From positions 1,054,001 to 1,118,000 of the forward strand of contig CAWHMD010000005.1 of the NCBI GenBank assembly GCA_963830385.1: 64,000 nt of DNA, in the 5' to 3' direction. A program made the translations under genes and the position numbers. The notes under the pieces are model-generated. The model did no database searches. It was given only the letters and a program-made list of their open reading frames with translations, and was not told the origin of the DNA. Every line of letters starts with the position of its first letter. Positions within the stretch are counted from its first letter, which is position 1. This DNA comes from Bog-532 sp963830385. GTDB taxonomy: Bacteria > Actinomycetota > Actinomycetes > Streptosporangiales > Streptosporangiaceae. This document shows, piece by piece, positions 7,146-15,043 of the stretch.

Positions 7146-10082
7146 TTAGTGCCCTTCGGTTGGTGGTTCGGGGTCGGCCGCAGCCGGGTCGGTGCCGGGG
7201 GCCGCGACCTCGGTGGCCTCCAGGTCTGGTCCGACGGCGGCGACCGGGGGCTCCTGTGCCGCTGCGGGCTCTGGGGCCGCCGGGGCCTCTGGGGCCGGGG
7301 TGGCCTCTGGGGCTGCAGGGGCCTCAGCGGCTGGTGGGACCGGGGTGATCTCGGGGGCCATGGCCTCGGGGGCCGGAGCCGGCTCTGGGGCCTCGGCGGC
7401 CGCGGGGGCCTCGGGGGCCCGGGTGGCCTGGAGGGGGGCGGGCTCGGCGGTGAGCGCGGCGTCACCGGAGAGGACCGGGGCGCCCGCAGTCACTGGGCTG
7501 TCCGCGGTGACCGGGACGTCGGTGGGAACCGGGCTCCCGGCCGGCGCGGGGACGCCGGTGCTCTCCGGGTCGGTGGTGGCTACGCTGCCGGCCAGCATTG
7601 ACGGGCTGGGCGCCTGGTCCGGGCGGTTGCCGCGGCGGCGGTTGCGGCTGCGGCGGCCCTCGCCGGGCTTGGACTCGCCGTTGCCGTTACCGCCATTACC
7701 GCCGTTACCACCACTACCGCCGGCGTTGGAGCCGTTGGACCTGGCGTCGTCGGACTTGGAGTCCGAGCCGTGGCGGCCACGGCCGTGGCCGTTGGACGGG
7801 CCCGAGTTGCCCGAGCCGGCCGGCCCGATGTCGGCCAGGTCGAGCGACACGTGCACGCCACGTCCGTTGCAGCACTCGCAGGGCTCGGAGAACGCCTCCA
7901 GCAGGCCCGCCCCGACCCGCTTGCGGGTCATCTGGACCAGGCCCAGCGAGGTGACCTCGGCCACCTGGTGCTTGGTGCGGTCGCGGGCCAGGCACTCCAG
8001 CAGGCGGCGGAGCACCAGCTCGCGGTTGCTCTCCAGCACCATGTCGATGAAGTCGATGACGATGATGCCGCCGACGTCGCGCAGCCGGAGCTGGCGGACG
8101 ATCTCCTCGGCCGCCTCCAGGTTGTTGCGGGTGACGGTCTCTTCCAGGTTGCCGCCCTGGCCGGTGAACTTGCCGGTGTTCACGTCGATGACGGTCATCG
8201 CCTCGGTGCGGTCGATGACCAGCGACCCGCCGCTCGGCAGCCAGACCTTGCGCTCCAGCGCCTTGGTCAGCTGCTCGTCGATGCGGTACTCGGCGAACAC
8301 GTCCCGCCCGTCCGGGCTCTCCCAGTGCGAGAGCCGGTCGGCCAGGTGCGGGGCCACGTAGCTGACGTACTCGTCGACCTCGGCCCAGCCGTCGTCACCG
8401 GACACGATCAGCTGACTGAAGTCCTCGTTGAACACGTCGCGGATGACCCGGACGGTCAGGTCGGGCTCGCCGTACAGCAGGTCGGGGGCGCTGGCGGTCT
8501 TGGACTTGCGCTCGATGCTCTCCCACTGGGCGGCGAGCCGGGCCACGTCGCGCTCGAGCTCCTCCTCGGTGGCACCCTCGGCGGCCGTGCGCACGATCAC
8601 GCCGGCGTCCTCGGGCATGACCTTCTTGAGGATCTTCTTCAGCCGGGTCCGCTCGGTGTCCGGCAGCTTGCGGCTGATGCCGGTCATCGACGCGCCCGGC
8701 ACGTACACCAGGTAACGCCCGGGCAGGCTGACCTGGCTGGTCAGCCGGGCGCCCTTGTGGCCGACCGGGTCCTTGGTCACCTGGACCAGGATCGGCTGGC
8801 CGGACTTGAGCGCCGACTCGATCCGCTTGGACTGGCCCTCCAGGCCGCTGGCGTCGAAGTTCACCTCGCCGGCGTAGAGCACGGCGTTGCGGCCCTTGCC
8901 GATGTCGACGAACGCCGCCTCCATCGAGGGCAGCACGTTCTGAACCTTGCCGAGGTAGACGTTGCCGACGTAGCTCTGGTGGCTGGCCCGGTTCACGTAG
9001 TGCTCGACCAGGACGTCGTCCTCGAGCACGGCGATCTGGGTCCGGTCGCCGCGACGGCGCACCACCATCGTGCGGTCGACGGCCTCGCGCCGGGCCAGGA
9101 ACTCGGACTCGGTGATGACCGGCGGACGGCGGCGGCCGGACTCGCGGCCCTCGCGCCGCCGCTGGCGCTTGGCCTCCAGCCGGGTCGAGCCCTTGACCGA
9201 GCGCACGTCGTCCGAGCGGCTGGCGGCCGGGCGCGCCTCCCGGACGTGCACCACGGTGTCCGGCGGATCGTCATCCGAACCGGGCTTTTCGGTGTCGGCG
9301 GAGCCCCGGCGGCGCTTGCGGCGGCGCCGGCGACCCTGGCCGCCGTTCTCGTCATCGTCGTCGGACTCGGCCTCACCGTCGCCGCCGGCGTCACCGGACG
9401 GCTGGCCGCCGCCCGCCTCGGCGGTGTCGCTGGCACTGTCGTCGGCGTCGGCGGCGTCGTCGGAGCCGTTGCCCCGGCTGCGGGACCGGCTGCGGCCACC
9501 GCGGCGGCGGCGCTTACGGCCGCCCTGGCCGCCTTCCTCGCCGCCCTCGTCGGACTCCTCGTCGGTGGCGCTCAGGTCGCCGGCGCCAGAGTCGTCCGGC
9601 TCGTCGGAGCCGGCTCCGGGCGAACCGACGTTTTCATTCGATTGTGAAAAAGGCTGGTCCGCTTCGGGCGCGGCCGCCGCCTCGCCGTCCTCAGCGGTTT
9701 TGGCGCCCCGTCGGCTCCCCCGGCCACCCTGCTTGGCCGGTGCGCCGTCGGCGTCGGGCTTGGCCCGGCTGCCACTGCGGCGCCGCGGGGCACGCGCGCC
9801 GCCGTCGTCGTCTCCGGTGGCCGGTCCGGTGGCCGGCTCGGCGCTGGGCACGGCCGGCGGGGCGACCGGCGCCGCCACCACCGTGGGCTGCGGCGCCTGG
9901 AACAGCACCTGCGGCGCCTGGAACGACACCGCGGGCACCGACGGCGCAGGCGGGGCGGGATCCGGCGGCCCGGCCGGGCGACTGGAAACGCCACCCCGGC
10001 TGGCCCCGGTGCTCACCGCACCCTGGTCTGAGCCACCTGACCCGTCACCTGGTTCTCTGTTGTTCAGCTCGTTCTCGAGCAT
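7146..10082 (-). CDS. rne: ribonuclease E/G family endoribonuclease with long disordered arms
   Basis: A 978-residue Rne/Rng protein. Residues 1 to about 310 are low complexity, first Pro/Ala/Gly rich, then acidic and Arg-Ser blocks. The conserved core follows: an S1-like region (VGNVYLGKVQNVLPSMEAAF, about 365-385), the catalytic Asp segments VIDVNTG (about 628) and IIVIDFIDM (about 672), and the zinc-link CECCNGRG (about 738). The C-terminal 200 residues are Asn/Gly, Arg and then Pro-Ala-Glu repeats. The layout, with a catalytic core between two disordered arms, is typical of actinobacterial RNase E/G. It lies immediately upstream of rplU on the same strand. Confidence 0.92.
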   Translation of the reverse strand: MLENELNNREPGDGSGGSDQGAVSTGASRGGVSSRPAGPPDPAPPAPSVPAVSFQAPQVLFQAPQPTVVAAPVAPPAVPSAEPATGPATGDDDGGARAPRRRSGSRAKPDADGAPAKQGGRGSRRGAKTAEDGEAAAAPEADQPFSQSNENVGSPGAGSDEPDDSGAGDLSATDEESDEGGEEGGQGGRKRRRRGGRSRSRSRGNGSDDAADADDSASDTAEAGGGQPSGDAGGDGEAESDDDDENGGQGRRRRRKRRRGSADTEKPGSDDDPPDTVVHVREARPAASRSDDVRSVKGSTRLEAKRQRRREGRESGRRRPPVITESEFLARREAVDRTMVVRRRGDRTQIAVLEDDVLVEHYVNRASHQSYVGNVYLGKVQNVLPSMEAAFVDIGKGRNAVLYAGEVNFDASGLEGQSKRIESALKSGQPILVQVTKDPVGHKGARLTSQVSLPGRYLVYVPGASMTGISRKLPDTERTRLKKILKKVMPEDAGVIVRTAAEGATEEELERDVARLAAQWESIERKSKTASAPDLLYGEPDLTVRVIRDVFNEDFSQLIVSGDDGWAEVDEYVSYVAPHLADRLSHWESPDGRDVFAEYRIDEQLTKALERKVWLPSGGSLVIDRTEAMTVIDVNTGKFTGQGGNLEETVTRNNLEAAEEIVRQLRLRDVGGIIVIDFIDMVLESNRELVLRRLLECLARDRTKHQVAEVTSLGLVQMTRKRVGAGLLEAFSEPCECCNGRGVHVSLDLADIGPAGSGNSGPSNGHGRGRHGSDSKSDDARSNGSNAGGSGGNGGNGGNGNGESKPGEGRRSRNRRRGNRPDQAPSPSMLAGSVATTDPESTGVPAPAGSPVPTDVPVTADSPVTAGAPVLSGDAALTAEPAPLQATRAPEAPAAAEAPEPAPAPEAMAPEITPVPPAAEAPAAPEATPAPEAPAAPEPAAAQEPPVAAVGPDLEATEVAAPGTDPAAADPEPPTEGH

Positions 10083-10302
10083 GCGGGCATTCTCCCGTCA
10101 AGCTCCCGGGCGCGCGGACCCCATGGGGGCCCTGCGCGCCGCGCGGGAGCACATTGTGTCCTCGTCCCTGGACGGAGCCGGCCACTACGGCGGCTGCGGC
10201 GCCCAGGTTCGTTACCTGACTCAGTTCTGCGTGTGATCGCGGGAACTGCCCCGCAGACCACACGGCGTACTGGCCGCGCTGACGCGCGGAAATGCGGACC
10301 GG

Positions 10303-10321
10303 CGTGCGGGACTCCCGCACG
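10303..10321. terminator. short GC-rich hairpin between the TIGR03936 gene and rne
   Basis: A perfect 8-bp stem, CGTGCGGG/CCCGCACG, with loop ACT, 32 bases after the stop of the TIGR03936 gene on the minus strand. It has no U run, so it is at best a weak terminator or a structured leader of rne. The rest of the 270-base gap before rne shows no coding potential. Confidence 0.35.
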
Positions 10322-10352
10322 GATCCGCAGCCCATGGGGCGCACGGGCGCCC

Positions 10353-11144
10353 TCATGGCACGTTCACCATGGCCGGTGCTACCTTCGGCCCCTTCGCTGG
10401 CGTGGGCGGCACGATCTCGCGCTCGCTGTCGCTTTGGCCGAGAACGCCCTGGGCCATCCGGGTCACGGCCGGCGCCGCGGCGGGCTCCAGGCCTGCGACC
10501 AGGCGCAGCCCGGTCAGCACATCCTCAGGCCGTACGGCAGGTTCGCTGTGCCGAACAACCATTCGGATTATTGCACAATCGTTTTCCGTAGCTTCGTCGG
10601 CGCGCGGGCTGACGTCCAGCGTCAGCACCGCGGCGCGAGCGTCGAAGCGGCGAATGCCCTTGTTGGTGAGCCGTTCCACCGTCACCTCGGGGGCGGCCAG
10701 GAACGCGCGGGCCGCCGCCACGGCGGCATCCGGCGCGACCCCGGACAATTCCACCAGCCACTCCGACACGATGAGGCGGCCGTTGAGCGAGCCGCCGGAA
10801 TCTTCAGCTACTTCGATAACGTCTATCCCGTCCGGCAACGCTCTGTCCAGTACCGAACGCATTCCGGCAGGGTCGACCGGCGCGGTGAGCGCCAGCGTCA
10901 GGTATTCGGCCTCGCTCGACACGCCGGTCTGGGTGCCGCTGGCGTAGGAAATCTTCGGGTGCGGGCTGAACCCGGCCGAGTGCGCCATCGGCAGCCCGGC
11001 CTGGCGGACCGCCCGCTCGAACGCCCGCTGCACGTCCCGGATGCTGGCGAACCGCATCCGGCCCCGCTTGGCGTAACGGACCAGCAGATGCTGCACGGCC
11101 GGGGCGGGCTCGGGCCCGGTCGGACGGTTCTTCTGCGCGTTCAC
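10353..11144 (-). CDS. TIGR03936 family radical-SAM-associated protein (DUF2344)
   Basis: A 263-residue protein with the family N-terminus VQHLLVRYAKRGRMRFASIRDVQRAFERA and the FSPHPKISYASG segment. Members are encoded beside, or fused to, the TIGR03960 radical SAM protein. Here the gene starts 5 bases after that gene's stop, at GTG 11144 with a GAGCTGATCGCC purine region. The 40 residues open upstream in the same frame are the shadow of the radical SAM gene. The biochemical role of the pair is unsettled; a link to RNA or translation is inferred only from the neighbouring rne-rplU. Confidence 0.88.
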   Translation of the reverse strand: MNAQKNRPTGPEPAPAVQHLLVRYAKRGRMRFASIRDVQRAFERAVRQAGLPMAHSAGFSPHPKISYASGTQTGVSSEAEYLTLALTAPVDPAGMRSVLDRALPDGIDVIEVAEDSGGSLNGRLIVSEWLVELSGVAPDAAVAAARAFLAAPEVTVERLTNKGIRRFDARAAVLTLDVSPRADEATENDCAIIRMVVRHSEPAVRPEDVLTGLRLVAGLEPAAAPAVTRMAQGVLGQSDSEREIVPPTPAKGPKVAPAMVNVP

Positions 11145-11149
11145 GGCGA

Positions 11150-13108
11150 TCAGCTCACGCTCAGCACCGGGAGCAGCTTGGTGCCAGCCGGCAGCCGCTC
11201 CCCGGTCGGGCCGGTCTGGATCTCGGTGCCCATCGACGGGCAGACGCCGCAGTCGTAACACGCCGACCAGCGGCAGTCCTCCACCTCGGCCTCGTCGTTA
11301 AGTGCGTCCTGCCAGTCCTGCCACAGCCAGTCGTGGTCGAGGCCCGCGTCCAGGTGGTCCCAGGGCAGCACCTCGTCCCGGTCTCGCTCGCGGGTGGTGT
11401 ACCAGTCGAGGTCGACCGGCTCGTCCGCCAGCGCCTTGTCCGCGCAGGCGACCCAGCGGTCGAAGGAGAAGTGCTCGCTCCAGCCGTCGAACCGGGCGCC
11501 GTCCCGCCAGGCGGCCTCGATGACCCGCCCGACCCGCCGGTCGCCGCGGGACAGCAGGCCTTCGATCATCGAGGGCTGGCCGTCGTGGTACCGGAAACCG
11601 ATGGCCCGGCCGTAGGCCTTGTCGGCCCGCAGCGCCGCGCCCAGCTGGCGGAGCCTGCTGTCCACCACCTCGTGCGCGCACTGGGCGGCCCACTGGAACG
11701 GGGTGTGCGGCTTGGGCACGAACCCGCCGATCGACACCGTGCAGCGGATGTCCTTGCGCCCGGTGACCTCACGGCCGGTCTGGATGACCTTGCGGGCCAG
11801 CTCGGCGATGGCCAGCACGTCGTCGTCGGTCTCGGTCGGCAGCCCGCACATGAAGTACAGCTTCACCTGCCGCCAGCCGCTGGCGTAGGCGGTGGTGACC
11901 GTGCGGATCAGGTCTTCCTCGGTGACCATCTTGTTGATCACCTTGCGCATCCGCTCCGAGCCGCCCTCGGGAGCGAACGTCAGGCCGGACCGGCGGCCAC
12001 CCCGGGCCAGCTCGTCGGCCAGCGTGATGTTGAACGCGTCGACCCGGGTCGACGGCAGCGACAGCCCGGTGTTGGTGCCCTCGTAGGCGTCGGCCAGGTC
12101 CTTGGCGATCTCGTTGATTTCGCTGTGGTCGGCGCTGGACAGCGAGAGCAGGCCAACCTCGCCGAAGCCGGTGGCCTGGACCCCCTGCTCGACCATCTGG
12201 CCGACGGTGGTGATGCTGCGCTCCCGGACCGGGCGGGTGATCATCCCGGCCTGGCAGAACCGGCAGCCGCGAGTGCAGCCGCGGAAGATCTCCACGCTGT
12301 AGCGCTCGTGCACGGTTTCCGCCACCGGGACGATCGGCTTTTTCGGGTACTGCCAGTCGTCCAGGTCCATGACCGTGTGCTTGGCCACGACCGGGGGGAC
12401 GCCACGGTCGTTCGGCGTCGTCCTGGCGATCTGGCCGTCCGGCCGGTAGCTCACGTCGTAGAAGCGGGGGACGTACAAGCTGGTGTTGGTGGCCAGTGTG
12501 CGCAGGAGGCCGTCGCGGCCGCCGGGGCGGCCGTTCTGCTTCCAGGCCCTGACGTGCTCGGTGATGTTGAGGACGGCTTGTTCGCCGTCGCCCAGCACGA
12601 CGCCGTCCAGGAAGTCGGCGACGGGCTCGGGGTTGAACGCGGCGTGGCCGCCTGCGATGACCAGCGGGTGCCAGGTGCCGTCGGCCGGGTCGCGGTCCTC
12701 GCTGTGGAGAGGGATTCCGGCCAGGTCGAGAGCGGTCAGCAGGTTCGTGTAACCCAGCTCGGTGGAAAAGCTCACCCCGAGCAGGTCGAACGCGCCGACC
12801 GGCCGGTGCCCGTCCACGGTGAACTGCGGCAGCCCGTGCTCGCGCATCAGGGCTTCCAGGTCCGGCCAGACGCTGTAGGTACGTTCGGCCAGCACGCCGT
12901 CCCGCTCGTTGAGGATCTCGTACAGGATCTGGACACCCTGATTGGGCAGTCCCACCTCGTACGCGTCCGGATAGAGCAGCGCCCAGCGCACGTCGGTGGC
13001 GTCCCAGTCCTTGACGACCGAGTTCACCTCGCCGCCCACGTACGCGATCGGCTTCCGGACGCGCGGGAGCAGCGGCTCCAGGCGCGGGTAAACCGATTCG
13101 ATTGGCAT
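11150..13108 (-). CDS. TIGR03960 family B12-binding-like radical SAM protein
   Basis: A 652-residue protein. The N-terminal third (DVRWALLYPDAYEVGLPNQG and VIAGGHAAFNPEP) looks like a degenerate cobalamin-binding domain. The radical SAM cluster motif CTRGCRFCQ (CxxxCxxC) is near residue 280. The C-terminus has a Cys-rich CRWSACYDCGVC tail. Together with the DUF2344 gene 5 bases downstream it forms a conserved two-gene unit in actinobacteria, cyanobacteria and clostridia. The substrate is unknown. A tandem 26-bp repeat lies about 250 bases upstream. Confidence 0.9.
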   Translation of the reverse strand: MPIESVYPRLEPLLPRVRKPIAYVGGEVNSVVKDWDATDVRWALLYPDAYEVGLPNQGVQILYEILNERDGVLAERTYSVWPDLEALMREHGLPQFTVDGHRPVGAFDLLGVSFSTELGYTNLLTALDLAGIPLHSEDRDPADGTWHPLVIAGGHAAFNPEPVADFLDGVVLGDGEQAVLNITEHVRAWKQNGRPGGRDGLLRTLATNTSLYVPRFYDVSYRPDGQIARTTPNDRGVPPVVAKHTVMDLDDWQYPKKPIVPVAETVHERYSVEIFRGCTRGCRFCQAGMITRPVRERSITTVGQMVEQGVQATGFGEVGLLSLSSADHSEINEIAKDLADAYEGTNTGLSLPSTRVDAFNITLADELARGGRRSGLTFAPEGGSERMRKVINKMVTEEDLIRTVTTAYASGWRQVKLYFMCGLPTETDDDVLAIAELARKVIQTGREVTGRKDIRCTVSIGGFVPKPHTPFQWAAQCAHEVVDSRLRQLGAALRADKAYGRAIGFRYHDGQPSMIEGLLSRGDRRVGRVIEAAWRDGARFDGWSEHFSFDRWVACADKALADEPVDLDWYTTRERDRDEVLPWDHLDAGLDHDWLWQDWQDALNDEAEVEDCRWSACYDCGVCPSMGTEIQTGPTGERLPAGTKLLPVLSVS

Positions 13109-13359
13109 TACACCAGCCTACCCATCGCGGGCCGTCGTTCCGCCGCCGTTGCGGCAGGGCGGAAGCGCCCCGGGCCGGAAAGGCTCCTGGGCGGACGGTA
13201 GGCCGGGCTTATTGACACGTGTTTTCAGCAATCTCCGGGCGTTTCTTATTCCGTCGTCCGGGAGCGGGGCGTTCGGCCCGTGAGGTGGCCGGACCGAACC
13301 GGGATTTCTGGGCCCGCTGTGACTCACGGGGCGGAGTGACTGGGTTGGCGGGGCAGGGG

Positions 13360-13417
13360 GTCGAAGGTAACTTTGGTACCCCTCTATGGGAGTCGAAGGT
13401 AACTTTGGTACCCCTCT
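13360..13417. repeat. tandem 26-bp direct repeat, possible paired operator
   Basis: Two identical 26-bp copies (13360-13385 and 13392-13417) are separated by ATGGGA, a 32-bp period or about three helical turns. Each copy contains GGTAACTTTGGTACC, an imperfect dyad (6-3-6, five of six pairs). They sit in the non-coding gap between the radical SAM gene start (13108) and the esterase remnant. They may be a double binding site for a dimeric regulator, but no candidate protein is evident. Confidence 0.8.
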
Positions 13418-13503
13418 TACATGGGTAAAGGCGCCATTGCGTGTGTTGCCGCCGGAGGTGGACGGCCCGAACGCCCAGGAGACTATGAGCCGCACTCCTG
13501 CTG

Positions 13504-13793
13504 TCAGAAGGCGCCCCTGAGGGTGCCGGGCCGTTCGGTCAGGGTGACGTCGGCGCCGGCCGCGCGGAAGGCGTCTGCCCACCTCGAGACATTTTCAAAA
13601 AGAAGGGCTCCTCCGTACCGGCGACCAAGTACGGATGCGGAAGCGAGGCCGGTAGCCCGCGCCGGGTGAGGCGCACTGCACCGCGTCGTAGAGGCCTGGG
13701 TGGAACCGGGCGAGCCAGCAGGCCGTGGCCGAAGGCCTGGCCGTCGGGGAACGTCTCGGTGACGAGCTTTCCCGCGGCGCCGCCGGGCGTCAC
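13504..13793 (-). pseudogene. C-terminal remnant of an alpha/beta-fold esterase (PF00756-like)
   Basis: The remnant starts at a GTG overlapping the rodA stop as GTGA. Coding-like sequence jumps between frames: LVTETFPDGQAFGHGLLAR in one frame, FHPGLYDAVQCASPGAG in another, YLVAGTEEPFF back in the first, then RWADAFRAAGADVTLTERPG in the second up to a stop at 13504. Assembled in order, these resemble the last third of enterochelin-esterase/esterase-D-like hydrolases. At least three indels interrupt it and the nucleophile region is missing. The family call is from pattern memory and is moderate. Confidence 0.5.
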
Positions 13794-15043
13794 TCGAAGA
13801 CCTGGTGTTTGTGGTGGATGGAGAGGAGCAGGCCGATCGCGATCATGTCGGCGAAGATGGCCGAGCCACCGTAGGAGATGAACGGCAGCGGGAGCCCGGT
13901 GATCGGCATGATGCCGACGGTCATGCCGATGTTGACGAACGACTGGAACAGGAACCAGATCGCGATCCCGGTGGCCACGAGCATGCCGAACAGGTCGTCG
14001 GCCCGGGTGGCGATGCGCAGGGCGCGGACCACGACCACCCCGAGCAGGCCGACGATGACGACGGCGCCGACGAAGCCCAGCTCCTGCCCGGCGACGGTGA
14101 AGATGAAGTCGGTGCTCTGGGCGGGCACGTAGCTGCCGGACACCGACTGGCCGTGGAACAGGCCCTGGCCGAACATGCCGCCCGAGCCGATGGCGATCTT
14201 GGCCTGGATGGCGTTGTAGCCCGAGCCGCCCGCGTCGGACGACGGGTGCAGGAAGGAGGAGAACCGGGTCAGCTGGTAGCCCTTGAGCAGGTGCAGGCTG
14301 AGCACGCTGAACACGGCGGCGGCGGCCACCACGGCCAGCGTCACCACCCAGCGCATGCGGATGCCGGACAGCAGGATCATCCCGGCCAGCACCACCACCA
14401 GCACCATCGAGATGCCCAGCGCAGGCTCGATGACGACCAGGCCGATCAGCGGCAGGCCGCAGGCGATGACGATGCCGACGTCGCGCAGGCTGGGGCCTGG
14501 GCGGCCCTGGGACGGGTCCCGGGCCCCCTCGCGCAGCTCGCTGAACAGCATCGCGGTCATCAGGATGAGCGCGATCTTGGCGTACTCGGACGGCTCGATC
14601 TGGAAACCGCCGGGCAGGTCGATCCAGCCCGCGGCGCCGTTGACGGTGGCCCCGAGCGGGGTGAGCACGACCAGCAGCCCGAGCAGGGCGACCCCGTAGG
14701 CGATCGGCGCGTACATCCGCAGCTGGCGGTAGTCGACCAGGCTGAGCAGGCTCATCATGATCAGGCCGAGCAGCACGAAGAGGGCCTGCTTGTCCAGGTA
14801 GGTGCGGGTGTTGGCGCCGCGCTGGGCGAGCGTCGGCTCGGTCGCCGACCAGACCAGCAGCACCCCGATCACGCAGAGCGCCAGCACGGCCAGGATCAGC
14901 ACCCAGTCCATGTGGCGCAGCTTGCTGTCCTTGGCGCTGAACCGGGTCAGCACCGAGCGCTGACGGGTCTTGAACGCGCCGGGCCGGGGGCCGCCGTAGC
15001 CGCGCTGCGGCACGCTCACCCGGCCGAGGCCGGTGCCACTCAT
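13790..15043 (-). CDS. rodA: peptidoglycan glycosyltransferase RodA (SEDS family)
   Basis: A 417-residue polytopic membrane protein. SEDS signatures include GAAGWIDLPGGFQIEPSEYAKIALIL, KGYQLTRFSSFLHP, QSTDFIFTVAGQELGFVGA and GLPLPFISYGGSA. It polymerises glycan strands in cell elongation together with the class B PBP encoded upstream. The ATG at 15043 overlaps the mrdA stop (ATGA). A 40-residue basic cytoplasmic N-terminus precedes the first membrane helix. Order and coupling support one mreB-mreC-mreD-mrdA-rodA operon. Confidence 0.94.
   Translation of the reverse strand: MSGTGLGRVSVPQRGYGGPRPGAFKTRQRSVLTRFSAKDSKLRHMDWVLILAVLALCVIGVLLVWSATEPTLAQRGANTRTYLDKQALFVLLGLIMMSLLSLVDYRQLRMYAPIAYGVALLGLLVVLTPLGATVNGAAGWIDLPGGFQIEPSEYAKIALILMTAMLFSELREGARDPSQGRPGPSLRDVGIVIACGLPLIGLVVIEPALGISMVLVVVLAGMILLSGIRMRWVVTLAVVAAAAVFSVLSLHLLKGYQLTRFSSFLHPSSDAGGSGYNAIQAKIAIGSGGMFGQGLFHGQSVSGSYVPAQSTDFIFTVAGQELGFVGAVVIVGLLGVVVVRALRIATRADDLFGMLVATGIAIWFLFQSFVNIGMTVGIMPITGLPLPFISYGGSAIFADMIAIGLLLSIHHKHQVFE

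Noticed and set aside
7770..9647. 625-residue plus-strand open frame opposite the RNase E/G gene
   Set aside because: Antisense shadow. The minus-strand product has all RNase E/G motifs and the plus-strand product has none.
13118..13582. 154-residue minus-strand frame between rodA and the radical SAM gene
   Set aside because: It crosses the tandem repeat and lies partly in a wrong frame of the esterase relic; composition is not protein-like.
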